The position numbers were made by a program, and so were the translations under genes. From the NCBI RefSeq assembly GCF_901709675.1, contig NC_051104.1:6057501-6121500 (forward strand): a stretch of 64,000 nucleotides of DNA, given 5' to 3'. Position 1 is the stretch's first letter; every line of letters starts with the position of its first letter. The notes beneath the pieces are model-generated. The model had not been told where the DNA came from and did no database searches. It saw nothing but the letters and a program-made list of their open reading frames with translations. Positions 39,108 to 54,100 of this stretch are shown in pieces. This DNA comes from Syngnathus acus (taxonomy: Eukaryota; Chordata; Actinopteri; Syngnathiformes; Syngnathidae).

Positions 39108-42100
39108 CTTGAGTTAAAACAATGGCAAGAACAAAAAGAATAGAAACACAAATTGACACTGGGTTTAATGCATCATTGAAGGAGCATAAAAAATAAGATA
39201 TATATTTAATTGGACTAATGGAAAACCGCCAATAATGTTATGTAAGTGTTCACAAAAAGCATCTACCCACATATTTGTTAAAAACGGAACATCCTTGATG
39301 CATTTCCGTTAAAAGTGCACTAATGCTTTGATCAGAGCTCAGATGTAAAAAAAACTGCTTAGGTGCTAAAACATTTGCCACACTAGAAAATTCAGTCATG
39401 GCTGCAGGCCAGTAAAGTATACTTAAGGATTCTATGATTCTCTTTTTACATACCTAGCTGTCCGGGTGGTCCTGGGCGTCCCTGGTGACCCTCTCCTTTG
39501 CTCCCCTTGAACCCTCTTGGTCCTATGTCACCTGTGAACATACCATGTCGACTTCAAAATCAAAATAGATCACATATCACGTCAAAGGTCACCATGAGTT
39601 AGACACTTTCATGTTCATCTTGCATACTGTTCATTTTCCGTCACACAATATGCTATTGCTCAATTTTAATGCCTCGCCCAAAAGTCTTTAAAATCACTCA
39701 GAAAGGTAAAAAAAAATGTCCATGTTCAAATGTCAAAGTAAAATACTGCATAATTCTTCCCAATTTGTATCTATTTTTTCACATTTGATTATTTTTGTGT
39801 CATTTTTTATCCACGATGACAAAATACGATTTTTTTAATAGCTGTCTTCCCTTAAACTAACAAGGTGTAATCATATTCAACAGTGAGACGTTATAGTTGG
39901 GCATCTTCCACAGATGATTAGCCACTTGATGGGTGATAAATCAAAAGCGGCTCATTAAGTTTGCTTTTGCACGCAGTATTTATTTTATTTTGCTCTGCTG
40001 ACTTTTACTGGTGTTCAACTTGTTTAATAAGCTTGTTTTACGGGGTACATTGAGCATCAACACATCCAATTTGTTAACTGGTGGCACTCTTTTGATTTTA
40101 ATCGGTGTTGAAAGCCGCCGTAAATATTCCCGCATTGTTGTTTTTGTGAAGAGGTGTAAGGGAAAATACTACAGTACTATTGTGTAACTTGCAGTGAGGA
40201 TGAATTTGTCAATACTGTACGTCAGAGCCTAAAGGAGTCGTTCCGCAGTCCTTACCTTTGAGTCCAGGAGGACCTTGCAATCCAGGAGTCCCTGGATATC
40301 CCACAGAGCCAGTTCTGCCAGGATAACCTGGTATTCCCATGGAGCCTTTCGATCCCGGGGCACCTGTCTCACCAGGTGGTCCCTTCATCGTATAGCAGGA
40401 TTCACATCTTTCTGATCTATCCACGGACTGGAGAAGTGCTGGGAGTTGAGCTGAAGGGCACAGCCAGATATTACTGATTTGCTCAATAGCGAAGGGCACA
40501 GGATGCATGTTGTGAATACAAAGAAGCCAAATCAAATAATATTTAAAAAAATAATAATCGCTTTGAAACCAGCAACAACAAAAATGACAACCCTTTCTAA
40601 TCCGTGCTCTCTTAACAATTTACTCACACAATTTATTAAATGGTAAATAGCAAGTTAAATCTCCAATTTATCATCCAGAAGAAACATCACCAAAGCCAGA
40701 ACCAGTTAACTGATATTATTTATCATTCTCTTAAACTCTACTTGAATAAGAAGCCAATCAGAATCCTTTTGACCATTCAGCCATAGCTAATTATGCCTTC
40801 CATCTTTCCCCTCAAGGGTCTGCTGATGTTGGCTATCCACTTCCTATTGCTCAAGTGAAACGGGGCGGGGAAAGATAATGATCTGCAGAGCGAAGGTAAA
40901 CCACCTTGAAGCATAAGAATTGTTATTGTTGACATAACCGCCGGAACAACCTCTTGAGTCAAGATTCGTAAGGTGTGAATGGATGAACAAGAATAGAAAA
41001 CGCCATGTACAATATTGACAAGTATGTTGTAAATGTTAAAGTGTAGGATCACCATGGCAACCTCCTGTTGCATACAAACAACAGGTGCACACTCAAATTC
41101 TCCATGACCGATCCATCCTCAGGTTTCCTCACCATTCTTCCTTCTTGTCTCACTACTTCTTTCCATTCATTCAAACTAATCGTATCTGCCGAGTCTTTAC
41201 CTGCCGTTTTGGAATAGCTTGTACTGAATCACACGTCCATGCCACCAACATTAGATCAATAATCACTTATAAAGCAACCGACTGTTTGAAAATCCATACG
41301 GCATTATAAAAGGCATTAGTGATGGAAGGATGTCTGTTATTCATCATTGACTTTCAGAAAGTCACTTTTTTTTTTTTTCTTCTTGTAGAAAATCTGCACG
41401 AAAATGTAAACTTTTAAAAGATATTACAACCAATTTTTTGATGTACTTAGAACCCAACCCACACCCTCTAAAATGATTCATTTTCTGAATCATCAATCTT
41501 TGGCTTGCTGGAATTTTGAAGAACTAGAATTCCACCAGTCCATTTTGTCCATGGCCAAAATGATTTTCTAAGAGCTGCATCACAGCGAATTACAAATATG
41601 CCCTTGAAGAACTGTGAGAAGGATATCATACCACATCAATCAATCATATTAATAATATGTTTCCTTGGCACAGTTGCTACATTATTCATGTCATGTCTAT
41701 GATATCAATGTCAGTCTTCTGGCATTAAAGCCCAATATTATGTAACTTATAAATGGATTGACTTCTTGTTCAAATCTCTTGACAAGTGGGCACGCTATGA
41801 GTCCAAACAATTAGAATGTTGCATCCTATTCATAGCAGTTTATTTTTTTTTTTTTGAAATACAGGTTCCAATTCAGATATTGCTGGAATGTTGTATTGAT
41901 GGATTTCAATCTGTGAAAATCCTTTTCAGACATTAACCTTTATGCAGAGACATTAAAACAGTTACTTACTGCGTAGAACATCGGTGCAGAGCTTTACAAG
42001 ATGCTCATCTGATGGTGACTTGCCCTGAAAAAAAACAGAACCAATTTTTCAAACAAACTATAGGTTCAAAAGAAGGTCTTAATCTTAATCTTAATCTAGC

Positions 42101-45100
42101 CTTGACATTTGAATCCTAAACTTGACTTTATCCATATCGTGGCAGGAATCTCCTTTTACTGACACAATAATGAGCACAATCACTCACTGGCTTTCCAGGA
42201 AATCCAGGCTGACCCGGTTGACCGGGCAGCCCATCCAGGCCGGGAGATCCCCTTGGACCAACAGCGCCCATGTGACCGTTGTGGCCCATGTCCCCTTTCT
42301 TTCCTTCAAGCCCCCTGGGGCCTTCGTCACCTTTCCATCCTTTCTGAAGGAGGACAGATGAGAAAATATCTTACATGATAGAACCATTTTTTTGCAGCAA
42401 TTGGAAAAATTGTTAAAGATTTGCAGCCTTTATATTCCTCAACGTGCCTTTTGTAGGGTGAATCAATACTCCGATACCAGCCTACCCAATACAAAATTAG
42501 CAATATCTTTTTTTTTTCTTCAACAAACCTAGGGACTAACTAAATCAGGCTCCGTTCAGGTTTCATCTAATTTCACCATTCCCACTTAAATTGCTGTTTA
42601 ACGACCTAACTACCTACCAAATGGCTTTTTTTCTCCTTCCATAATGCGGTTACATAATCATAAAAAAAAAAAAGAAGCCTGCAGCAATTACTTGTTCGTG
42701 ATGTGTGTTTTATACATCATCAACAAATGAGACAGCACGTTCACAACTGGGGGACGCTGCAGCCCCATACATTCACAATACTGCTGACAGTACGGTTTGC
42801 TGTTTCAAATGTGTACGGCTTTGGGAAGAATCCTTTTGTGATGTATATTTTTGCCCGAGGGGAGGCGTTAGATTCCCCCAGGCCTAAAGGTATTGGCTCT
42901 GTAAGTCTTCCAAAGACGCTGCGTGCAAGCTTGTCAGGGCCCCTCACAGTGGGGCAGAATAAGAGAGAATGGATTATATCTAATACGGCAAAGTCTAATT
43001 TGACATACCTCTCCTTCCTTTCCCCTGGGTCCCACTTGGCCCTGATGTAAGAAAGAAAAGGGAGCAGAAGAGGGTGGGGAAGAAATGGAGAAACATTAGA
43101 AATGAGTGCTTCCATATCAAAAGCTGCGACGGAGTGTCAGAGGAGCGATGCTCGCAGCTTCGCGTTGGTGATGCAGAGCTGCTCTTTTTTTCCAGGCCCC
43201 CGTCAAAGCCTTTGGCTTACACAACGTTTTAGATTGCTTATTCCAATGCAATCTCAAACACTCCTTTTGTACTCGCTGTAACGTAATGAAAAATGCATTT
43301 GTGAATCTTTTATGCCTTTGAAAACAGCATCTGCCGCTAACACCGATTGTGTAAGGCTGTTTTGCGGAATTAAACACTTTAACGTGTGTCTGACACTCGA
43401 GGAGTGTTCCATTTCCCCGTGAAAATACCTTATTTTTTAATGAATCCTTTCTGATGGTAGTGTCGTGTTTCACAAATGATTGTTGCCTATATTGAGGTCC
43501 TTTTCATTCTTAAGCATGAGTAGCAAAACATAATTTGGATGAGCTCTGATATTGCTAGCGGAAATAATATCACATTGCAAATCAAAGCTTGCAAGTTTTT
43601 CTAAACAGGCCTCTTGGCGAGTCATTTTATCCATCCAAGTGCTGAGGGAAGAAAATAAGATTGGTCTGTTGAAAGTATTTAAACATGTGTCTTTTGAGAT
43701 TACTTTTTAGATTAGATGTTTAATGAACCAATATAGTTTGGTAGCAAACGCTGAGGCGAGTTCAGTTCAGTTCAGTTGCCGTATTGTCCTGAATATAATT
43801 TCCAGCGCAATGCTTTTTGTCTCCCTGCTGGATGATAAAAGTAACAGGTGATACTGGCTCCTAATAACTAAAAGGAGGTAAAGTTGGGGCAAAGAAAAAA
43901 AAAAGTCAATACGGATACACAGAAGCAAAAAAAATTCAAAACAATTTGATTTAAAAAAAAAAATAAAATCTGTCTGATGAAACCTTGTTTGGCATTATAG
44001 CCGAATTGCATATGGGTTTTAATCATGTTAATTATTGCTATAATTATTCTACTTGAATGGTCTCAAATTTCCAATCTAATCAACCTTTTTACACAACAAC
44101 GCTATTATGTTTTGACAATAACGGCTGTGCACTGAAGTGGGTGCGATTAGAGCAAAACACATTTGCGAGCCTGACAGGTTCCAAACAGGTGAATCCAAAA
44201 ACAGGTTTTTAGTCACCTACTGCTGAGTCATATTTTTTCATAATACATTTTTCAGTAGACAACACGAAAAAAATAACACTTTTCTGTAATGTAGTCAGTT
44301 TGTCAAGCAGTGTAAATTTACCGTGCCCTCAAATAACTCAACACACACAGCTGGTTTACACACCGCTGGCAAGAAAAGTGAGTAAACCCCAAACTGAAAA
44401 TGTCCAAATAGTGCCCAAAGTGTCAATATTTTTTGTGGCCCTCATGGGCACAGAGTTCAACAGAGCTTCACAGGTATCCTCTGAAATCCTTCTCCACCCG
44501 TCCATGTCGACACAACTGGTGAATTTTAGAGACCTTGTGTGGCCTACGTTTTTGTGTCAGGATAGGCCAAAGAATGCTTAAACAGCAAGGAGAGAAGGCA
44601 AAAAAATCTATCAAACAAACAAAAAAAAAACTAAGTAGAAGCGGGGTGGGTGATTAGTGTGAATTGAGCTGTAACTGGAATTCTGAGCTGTGGCAGCGCT
44701 TGACATATTGGTGTGAAGCTGCAAATGCGACACAAGCTAGGGAGGTGCTGACTTGGGAAGTTGCAAAGAGACACGAGGTATATATACGTCAAGCTCGGAC
44801 ATAGTTGTGATACATTTTTAACATTTCCTGCGGAGTTGAGGCTCTTTTATTGAGTTGTGTCAAGGAGCAGCATAGGTGATGTGGGAACAGGCGCTTTGCC
44901 TGCTGACTGAGGAGTTAACGGGCCAAGGAAAGGTTGCTAACAAAATCCTTTGACATTTTGTTTTTCCAATTCCAAAATGGACGTTGTTAGCTTAGAAAAC
45001 TTGCCTTGTGTTCTGAAAATATTTACTAGGCTCTTTGTGTTCTTCTAGATGGAACTCTTTTTCTCTCTGAAATTTCTCTCTAGGATTTTATTCAGGCAAA

Positions 45101-48100
45101 TAAATCAACATTTTTAGTTTTCCTTTCATCACTGAGCTGTGAGTTTTTGGACGTGTAACGAATGTTGGTATTTTGTCAGGGTTCCTAAAAGGTTGCAAAT
45201 AGTTGCAAACAGTTTATCCTGTCGCAAAAAAAAAAACGTTTTGAACATGTTTAAAATGTGATGGCGACAAGAAAAACTGTTGCAATCATTAAAATCTTTG
45301 CGACTGTTTGCAACATTCAAGGAAACCATAAACCTTCTGTACCACCAAAAACAGGATATTTAACGACTATTCGCTGAAATAAATTGCTCTCAAAATATAG
45401 AACAAATACCCCAACATCTACTACGTTGCTCGAAAAATGAATTATTCATAAAAGCCTGTTATATTCTTTGCAGCCTAGAAGAAAAGATGTTTGTTTTCTT
45501 ACTGTTAGACGAGGCACTATTGAGCCGTACTTATTCTACCCCGTAGGAATTAGGAAGTCTTTTGGAAGACAAATCGTCATGCACATTTCAACTGTGACAC
45601 ATTTGTGATTCACTGCTGATATGTTTCGCTTTGGGAGTTTGCCACTGGATGGGAGGGGCTGAGCTGGCTCGAGAGAATCAACATTTAACCTCCACACTGA
45701 AAAATATAATTGCTTTACATTTCTCAAGTGTCACGAGCTAGATTACACAACTATATCTCCATGCCATACAAGCTACAGCAGCGAAAACACACGTGTGCAC
45801 ACACACACACACACAGACACTATGATTGGATTCATTGTCTAATCCCTCTCGGGGGATGTGAAAATCAATACGAGAGTCATCAATACTTGGACTCTGTCTC
45901 AAATGGAACTTATTCAGTGTCATTAAGAAAATAATGAAATACAAATCTTGCCTTGGAAGTTGGAAATTGTAGATCACACAGACATGTGTTTCATCATATC
46001 TTGACAGGTTATTGCTAGTGACGGCTAGCGTAAACATGTTTTGAGATTCTGCTGGATTCTCACTCATCACTGCAAGCTGTTTTAAGGAAAAACATCTTCG
46101 GAATATTTTATACAGTTTTATGGACTTTTTTTTTTTTTATTCCCTGTGATGCAGGATTGTCACACATAAGAGCAGTTGGGAGTAATGTGCCATGCTCAAA
46201 GGCATGTCATCAATGGTTTGGGAATTGCAGTCCAATTCCCATAATACTGCTCACACTTGTTTTGTGTTTGTTCTGTTTTATATTGTTTTTATTTCAACAC
46301 TTTGAGCAGAGTAGGGAAAATAAAAAGAAACTATGATTTGGGTTCAGCGCGGATACGGTTACTGCTTGGACTGGCTTTAGCTAGAAATATGAGCCCCAAG
46401 CTACATTAAAAGGCTGTAACTCTTAAATAAGGTCGTGAAGCCCGGACATTGTTCTTCTAGAGGATTTGCTTCATCCCTTGTGTAGACACTTGTTCTCCAT
46501 AAAGTCATTAAGATTCACACAAACACCCATTTTTGTCCCTCTGCAGCAGCTACAGAAACATTAGCGCCCCCTAGTGGAAGTAGAAGAATACGCCCACACT
46601 TACAGGTATGGCAGGAATTCCTGGCTCGCCTTCTCTGCCTGGATCCCCCTGCAAGGAGACATAGCACAATTAGGGAAAGGTTTGTCTGTTTGTTTACAGC
46701 CTACGTGTGTTGTGTCTTGTGTGTTTGTGCAGAAGAGACACAATGAATGCAACAACCGACGGAAGTGTGTGTGTGCATGTGTGCGTAAAAAAAAAAAAAT
46801 AGACAGAGAGAGGAGAAAAGGTCATGCTTACCTCAAGCAACCAATAAGAGAAACCCACAGAGAGAGGGGATAGGAACTAGCTTGCAGTGACCTTTAACAA
46901 ACCTGACTCTATCGTTCGTGTATGTGACTTATAAGAGACACATCTGCAAGCTCTGATACTCACGACTCGCTTCCCTTCCATTCCCAATGGGCCAACGCAC
47001 TCTTTGCCATTTGTGTGCATAGTGTGCAGCAAGCAACTATTTATTGCATGCTTTGATTACTTTAAAAATGACACTATATTCATTCCAGCAAAAAAAAAAA
47101 AAAAAAAAAGAAATGAATCGCAACAGGCGATTCATGTCATGGACACAAATGGAATGGAAGAATTTGGCATCAGACTAGTTTTAAGTGCATTAGGCCGGTT
47201 CACTGTCCTGTTGTCATGGTTTTGATGTGATACTTTTATGGAGGAGAGAAGGGCTCCATAAATATTGTCCATTGAGAGCTGGTCAAAAGCAAAGGCAAAA
47301 GATCTCAACTGCCTCCCAGTGGCTGGCTGCGGTACAAAGACCCCCCCCCCCCCCCCCATACACACACTTGGCAGATAGAAAATTTGACACATTTGAACAT
47401 CCAAGTACTTGTTGAATTAGAGGAGGATTCCTGTCTTGTCTCTTCTGTATTCTCACAAGTGTACATTTTTCAATAATATTCCTCCACAAGCAGCCGTCGA
47501 TAAAATTCTTGTTGTAGAGAAACGTATTGGTTTCTTTTTTGACAAGCGCTGCCGGTAAAACCGAGAAGAACTCTAAAAGCAGTGTTCCGTAACTGTCATT
47601 GTCACTTTCCAAACTATTAAAAACTCGGCAGAGTCTGTTTCCAAATGATGCATGACGGTATCGCTAGTATATTTTGGCTTTTGTCGGCCTTTTGAGGTAG
47701 CAATTAGGGAAATTCAAGACTATCCTCACCCATAGTGGATATTTGAATAATTCAGTCAAAATTATCTGGCACATTCCTATGGTTTCAATCTTGCTAAATA
47801 TAATAGTGCACAATTTTAGGACTTAGACCTTTATCACACAATATATGTAATAAGTAAAAGCGTGTTGCTGAGGAAATACTTAACAAGAAATATTGTACCT
47901 TATTTCCTTTTGGGCCAGGCTTTCCATTTTCTCCCTACAGAAAATATTTATGTTAATACCGAGAACAATACAAAGAAAACATATAAAGTAAGGAAAGTAA
48001 ATCTGAATAATCAACGGTGCCTTTGGCGCAACGCATAGTGGGGACATTAAGCTGCATCTATGTCATTAAAGTAAAAAGAATAATATGCTCATGCGTGGAA

Positions 48101-51100
48101 AATAAAACTATGTAGATTTCCCTGCAGCAAACTAATAAATTATTCACCACGTTTGAAATTGAAGACAGTCTTTTACTTAAGGCTCATACATTTTTGCTCA
48201 TGTGTATTGTTCGGGACTCTTACCCAATGACCTTTGTACCCTGGATGCCCTGGGCCACCTGGCAATCCTGGAAAACCCGGCTCACCTGTTGAGCCCTGGA
48301 AAAGTGAAAGATAGAGGCAGGGCCATTTCAAAGATCTGGATTATTCTTCCCATGGTTTTTCATTTCGGAGTAATAGGGCTTAAAACAATTCATATTAGGT
48401 CAATTGAAAACTCAGAACTGAAGGTGAACATGAGTTGTTTATTTTATGTGCCTTATGACTGACAACTTCTCCATGGTGACCCTAGAATTAATTTCCCTCC
48501 CAAAGATTTACGATTACGGCTTCTAGGTCATAAAAAAAAAAGTTTTGAAAGGGATCACAAGAATCATCCCAAACCCTGACTGGGTTGCGTAGACTTTTTT
48601 TTTTTTTTTTTATATACAGAAGGTCAGATCTTAACAATGGAAGCAACAACATAATCTCATCAACTCACCTTCTGCCCTGGTGAACCGAGACAAGTATTAC
48701 CCCTCGAATCACCGCAGTTCCCCTAGAAGAAAACACACGGCATTTTTTTTTAGATGAACACTGTAGCATACAAATATTTTCATATTTCAGTGCAATTGCT
48801 GAAAGTTACAACTTTCTCTATTTAGGCAGAAATAATTTGCGAACGAAATGAAGCTATTTTGTAAGTCAATGTTCCGAACAATAATTTGTTTTGTTTGTTT
48901 TGCTGCAGGGGGAAAAAAAAGTTTTGCTTTGTTTTTCTTAGGATTTGCTTCATCTGCATCGTCTCCGATTGCAGCCAAATAACCTCAGTCGTCCAGCAGG
49001 ACAATGGCTGCCAATAACTGGAATCGAAAAAAAAAAAAAAAAAGTGGATTTTACAACAACATAATAATGAAAAGTAAACAGAGATTGTATTTCTTTCAGT
49101 AGCTTTTGGAATACCTCCAAGTATGACATCAATTGATAAGAATGACCCAAAAACTCATTGTAAACTCGCTCAAAACTCATCGACTCGCTGAATTAGAAGT
49201 GTTTCGAAGCATTCAGCAAATATGCCGGATGATTGAATTGTGAAATGATCAATTTTGTGAAAACAAACGAGATCGGCTTTTTTCAAAACTCCTCCTCCTT
49301 CTGTTCCTCCACTGCATCCTCCATCTCTGTGCTGCATTGTGTATACACATTGGGAAAAGCATTATGCATTCCAAGGTCATGGACATATGAGCATGTCAAT
49401 GCGCCTCCTGCTTGAATTATTATGACGCACCCAGAACCCCTAAAATATTTTAACAATACTGATTTGATGCTTTAAAAAAAAACAATCACACTGTCAATAG
49501 TGTTTCATGTAAATGCGCGTGTTTGAATTCAAAAAGCAAACAGAATAGCAATTTTCCCATTATCATTCAGACTGACAATTTGATTTTCACACTAGTTTAC
49601 TCCAACCGTGCAAAATGAAGTTTTCTCCACAAGAACATTAAGTGATTACGGGGGGGGGATAATGGAACAGGCTGAGAATAGCCAATCGGCCTGGGAGTCC
49701 CATTAGCATAATAACTAATTATGACGTTCAAAACACAGTCTCTGGACCCATCTTGGCCCATCTCTGCAGACAGTCCTCAGGGATCCTGGTATTGAGGGTA
49801 GATATTGGAAAGGAAAAGGGAGAAAGAGAGCCATGCCAGAGGGAGGAGGGGGTGAGAGAGTGAAGGGATGAGAGGAAAGAGAGAGTTGGATGAAAGAGAC
49901 ACTGTGCTTTGGGCTGAATGTGACAGAGTGCATGACGGCTTCGTCAGGAGGCACTGGGGGAGAAATGAGATGGCTCGGGTCCACACACACACGTACGCCG
50001 CATTTGCATTCTGGCTAAGACACCCACATATTGCCTATGCACAAGCAAGTAAACATAATGCTGTGCTGAAGCCCACGATTTAATTTTTTTAAATCATTTT
50101 TTAATTCCATTTTTCATTTGTTCATCAGACATTGTCGATTATCTTTTTTTTTTTTTAAATAATTATAAAAATATATGACAACTTAATAGAAGCAATGTGA
50201 ATCACAAACATATTCACAGCCAAAAACTTCTAACCTCTAAGGCACTCCACCCACGCTCCCCCAAACTTGAATAACAACTTTGTGTCTGTAGACAAAAAAA
50301 ATTAAATTATAACTGCGTGTGTGATGATTGACTCCCATGGGGGGGGATACCAAGTTGGCGATAATAGCGGGGGAAGTCTGATGACAGTGTAATCATAGAA
50401 TTTAGACTTTAGGGATGAAAATATGTTAATTGTAGCAGAGCTACACATCTGATGCGACAAACAAAACTATAATTACTCAACTCCACATTGCAACTCCAGG
50501 AAGCAGGCGTAATTCCTTTTAAGGTCTAATATTGCAACAATTGGCTCAATTTAAGTATATTGCACTTATTCAGCAGGTCTAACAATAGCTAGTCCATGAG
50601 ACCTCTTACGCCGTCAGACATCTTTTATGACGTAGTCTGTTGGGCAGCAGCATCGCAACTGCAAACAAAAGCGGGATTAACAAATGGAGTGGCGCGCCAG
50701 CTCTGTCCTGGATCGACCTCTGGACACAGTGGAGGGGTTTTTTTTCCTAGAGGAGAATGGCGGCCAAGGTCTCATCTCATGCAGCAGACTCTGACAGCAG
50801 TGTCAGAAAGATGCAAGGATGGTCCAGTAATTAAACACTCCTAATTCTTCCATTCAGCCACGCTTAAATGTTATTATCATTAAATAAAGCTAATCCCTTT
50901 GAATATTTCCAGAAGGTTATTCATAAATGCAGTTAAAGTCTCCATTGTCCTGCCCTCAATATATGTCGCCATCACAAGGGGGCAGCAAAGCTAAGGACAG
51001 ACACACTGCACAAAAACAGAGGCAACACACACAACACACAAAATTGTCACCAGCAACTCACTGTCACATTTGTCAAAGTCGCATCGAGCTTGTATTCATA

Positions 51101-54100
51101 TTCATATTAATATCGAAACCCTTCACCCGTGACAGTAGCAACATACTGAAGTGCCGGCATGAGCTTGTAAAAGCTTTTCCTTCTATAAATATGACTAAGG
51201 AATCACTATGAAAAACTCATCTGGGTTTTTTTTTTCCAACAATCTATAAACCTTCAAATAAAAGTCAAATTTTAAAGTGAAACCTACCGGTGGTCCTTGT
51301 ATGCCTGGTGGTCCTGGGTATCCCCTCTCTCCCTACAAAAGACACAAATGATATATATATTTTTTTATTATATTATTATATTATTTATTATTATTTATTA
51401 TTATCATCATTATGCCAAGATGCATTCAGGTTTGATGTTACCTGAGGTCCGCGTGGGCCTACTTCTCCTGGAGTTCCCTGAATTGATGTCAGAGAAACAT
51501 GTTACATCATTTTCAAGCCCTCATTAGTGTTAAATACATAAACACAAATATTGCATGTAAATGTGTGTCAGTCTTGTTAGATGTTTTCTTCAGCTAAGTC
51601 CACACACAAAAAGATGTCCATGTATTAGAATGTAAATAAACTGCGCATGTTGTGCGGGACATATGCAGTCAAACCTTTAGCGGAGGTCAAATTAAGTTTA
51701 CCTGTAAAGGTTATGGTGCATTTTAAGTTCATCTGGTATATCCTGCTTGCCACTGAGTTGAACTCATAAGACTCCTTGCCCTTACCTTCTCCAATGGAGA
51801 CCAGAGTAGACCAAAGCTAATGGACAGCTTTCAGGAGTCTCAATTAAGTGTTAGGAAAATGCTCAATTCTTTCGGTGATTTGAAAAAAGAAAGTGTCGGA
51901 CTCAATACGTATTGCCTTTTTTAAACTCACACATCAAAGCGGAAGCTAAAAAAAAAAAAAATTGAAATTGGAAGGGGATTTGGATTTGTGGCTTGAGCAT
52001 TTCTGTCATTTTCGATAACAATATAGTGAAAGAGGAAACTCTGACTTTAAAAAACTCAATGTCAATGTACTTTTAAAATAACTCCTTAAATCCACAAAAC
52101 ACTTTTTTAAAGATGTTTTACAGCGTCAGTTCTGGAGAACCTCACTCTGCACTTTTCATTACACAAATATAATGAAATATATATGTAATTAAATATCATT
52201 TTAATTTATTATTGAATAGTTAAATCCCTGAGTGTAATGCAATATGAAATAGCTGTACTCACCGGGGCTCCTTGAGCTCCAACAGCACCAGGATCTCCCT
52301 GAGGACATGACACATGTGTCAATGCTTTACAAGATTCCGATGTGCTCCCTGAATAATGTGTGCTGATTATCTAGATTTTGTCACGTAATCCTGTCAACAC
52401 TGCTGAAAAGACGATAAGATTAGAAGGAGTCATCAAACACATCCTGAGAACAGACAAGAGAGGGTCGTTTAGAATTAAATGGAGACTTCCTGTTGCTGCT
52501 GTTACACCATTTTGAAGAAAAAAAAAAAGCCATATATTTGCTTCCCCGCAGCTAATTCATGCTACCTAACTGAAAATGCTAACGATGGACTGCAGAGTTG
52601 AATAATTAATGAATCTTTAGTTGTGACGCACAGAGTTTATGGGGAGCCTTGTGGCTAGCGGAACAACAAACTAACACATGCTGTACCGCAACACAGCATA
52701 TAATTACTGTAAAAGTTGCAAGCAGCCTCGAGTCACAAAATTCTACTGCCCGGTTTTGCTCGCCGACCTTTTGGTACTTTTATGTTGTTTGTTGAACAGC
52801 AGCAAGGATATAATTACTCACTTGCAAGGGAATTTGTTCCAGTGTGCTACACTGGCAAAGAACATGTCAAAGAGGCTGTTGGGTTCATTTCAGATTCAGA
52901 CTATCACTTTTTAGAAAATTAAGACAAATGGTTTGTTGAGCCATCAACATTGCATAGGCAAATAAGCATTCATAGTCATATTGGATAATTTTCAAAAACC
53001 TCACATGTACTATGTTTTGGGAATATGGGCGGAAGATGGAATAACCAGAGGAGGAAAAAAAAGATGAATCCAATGGAAAATGTACAATAAATCCGTTCAT
53101 GGCGCTTGCCTAGTCCCTGTCGACTTGCATGCCACTCAAAATATAACGTTGCTTCATTTGCCAAGTCACACACACGTTCAGACATTAAAAACAACATTTG
53201 AGCCCATCCACTCTACTGTGTTTACTGAACTTTGGTAAACAATTAAGTTGTCTTTCCAACGGGTTTACAAGCTTAGGTAAATGGAAAAATAAATCCACGG
53301 TAATGCCGCATCAGATTAAAATCTTCAGAGGGTGCAACATTAAATGGTATATTCATAAACAAAAATGAAATGTTTCCACCTCTTGGGACTTGCAGTGGCA
53401 TCGTCAGGTACTGTTCATTGTCAAAGTGCACAGCCCATATGACATATCATTTTTTCCCTCCTCAAAGCACGTGTTCATAATTATAATGTGAAAAAGGGTG
53501 TGTAAAGTAAGAGCAAATATACAAGTGGAGTGATACTGCCCTAAAATAGGCTCTTTACATTGACTGTATATAGCTACAGCTGGAAAGACACATTCAGTAC
53601 ACTTAGCAAACTATAAATATCTTGTTCTCTCCTGCTTTATTCTATCACTGTCCTTTTCGCTAATATAGTAATAAATTAAATAAATGACAGTAATAAATGA
53701 CAAAGACCAGACCCAGAACCTAAAACTGATGGGGAAAAAAAGAATGCCATATGATTGGAATGTTTTGATGCACTGCCACCTACTGTCCTGTGCTAATAAT
53801 GCCTAGCTATATCTTCTAAAGTGCCAATTAATAGCATATCCTTTGGTTTCCGTTTTAGTATGCAAGGGTCAGTATGTTGGCCTCATGAGTTTTACCAACG
53901 ACCTTCATTATCCATGTAAGAAATTGCTCCACTCATTCGACTATGGAACCACAATTAAGTGTATTTTCTCTTGATCATTTGGAGAATATTGGGTCTCTGG
54001 TCATGTTTGCACTCTCCTACGTTTGTATTAGTGGTTTGTCCTTTGGGAGCTATACAATGGCTTTTTATTACCAAGCCAACCCCGGTTCTACTATTGGGGT

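Noticed and set aside
49740-49800. Collagen-like CCAGGATCC sequence on the minus strand
   Set aside because: Only one or two Gly-X-Y triplets, followed by a stop or loss of register, and no flanking splice sites.
51781-51830. Possible exon ending CCATTGGAGAAG|GTAAGG on the minus strand
   Set aside because: The donor is good but the codons before it have no Gly-X-Y pattern in any frame and no credible acceptor is present.
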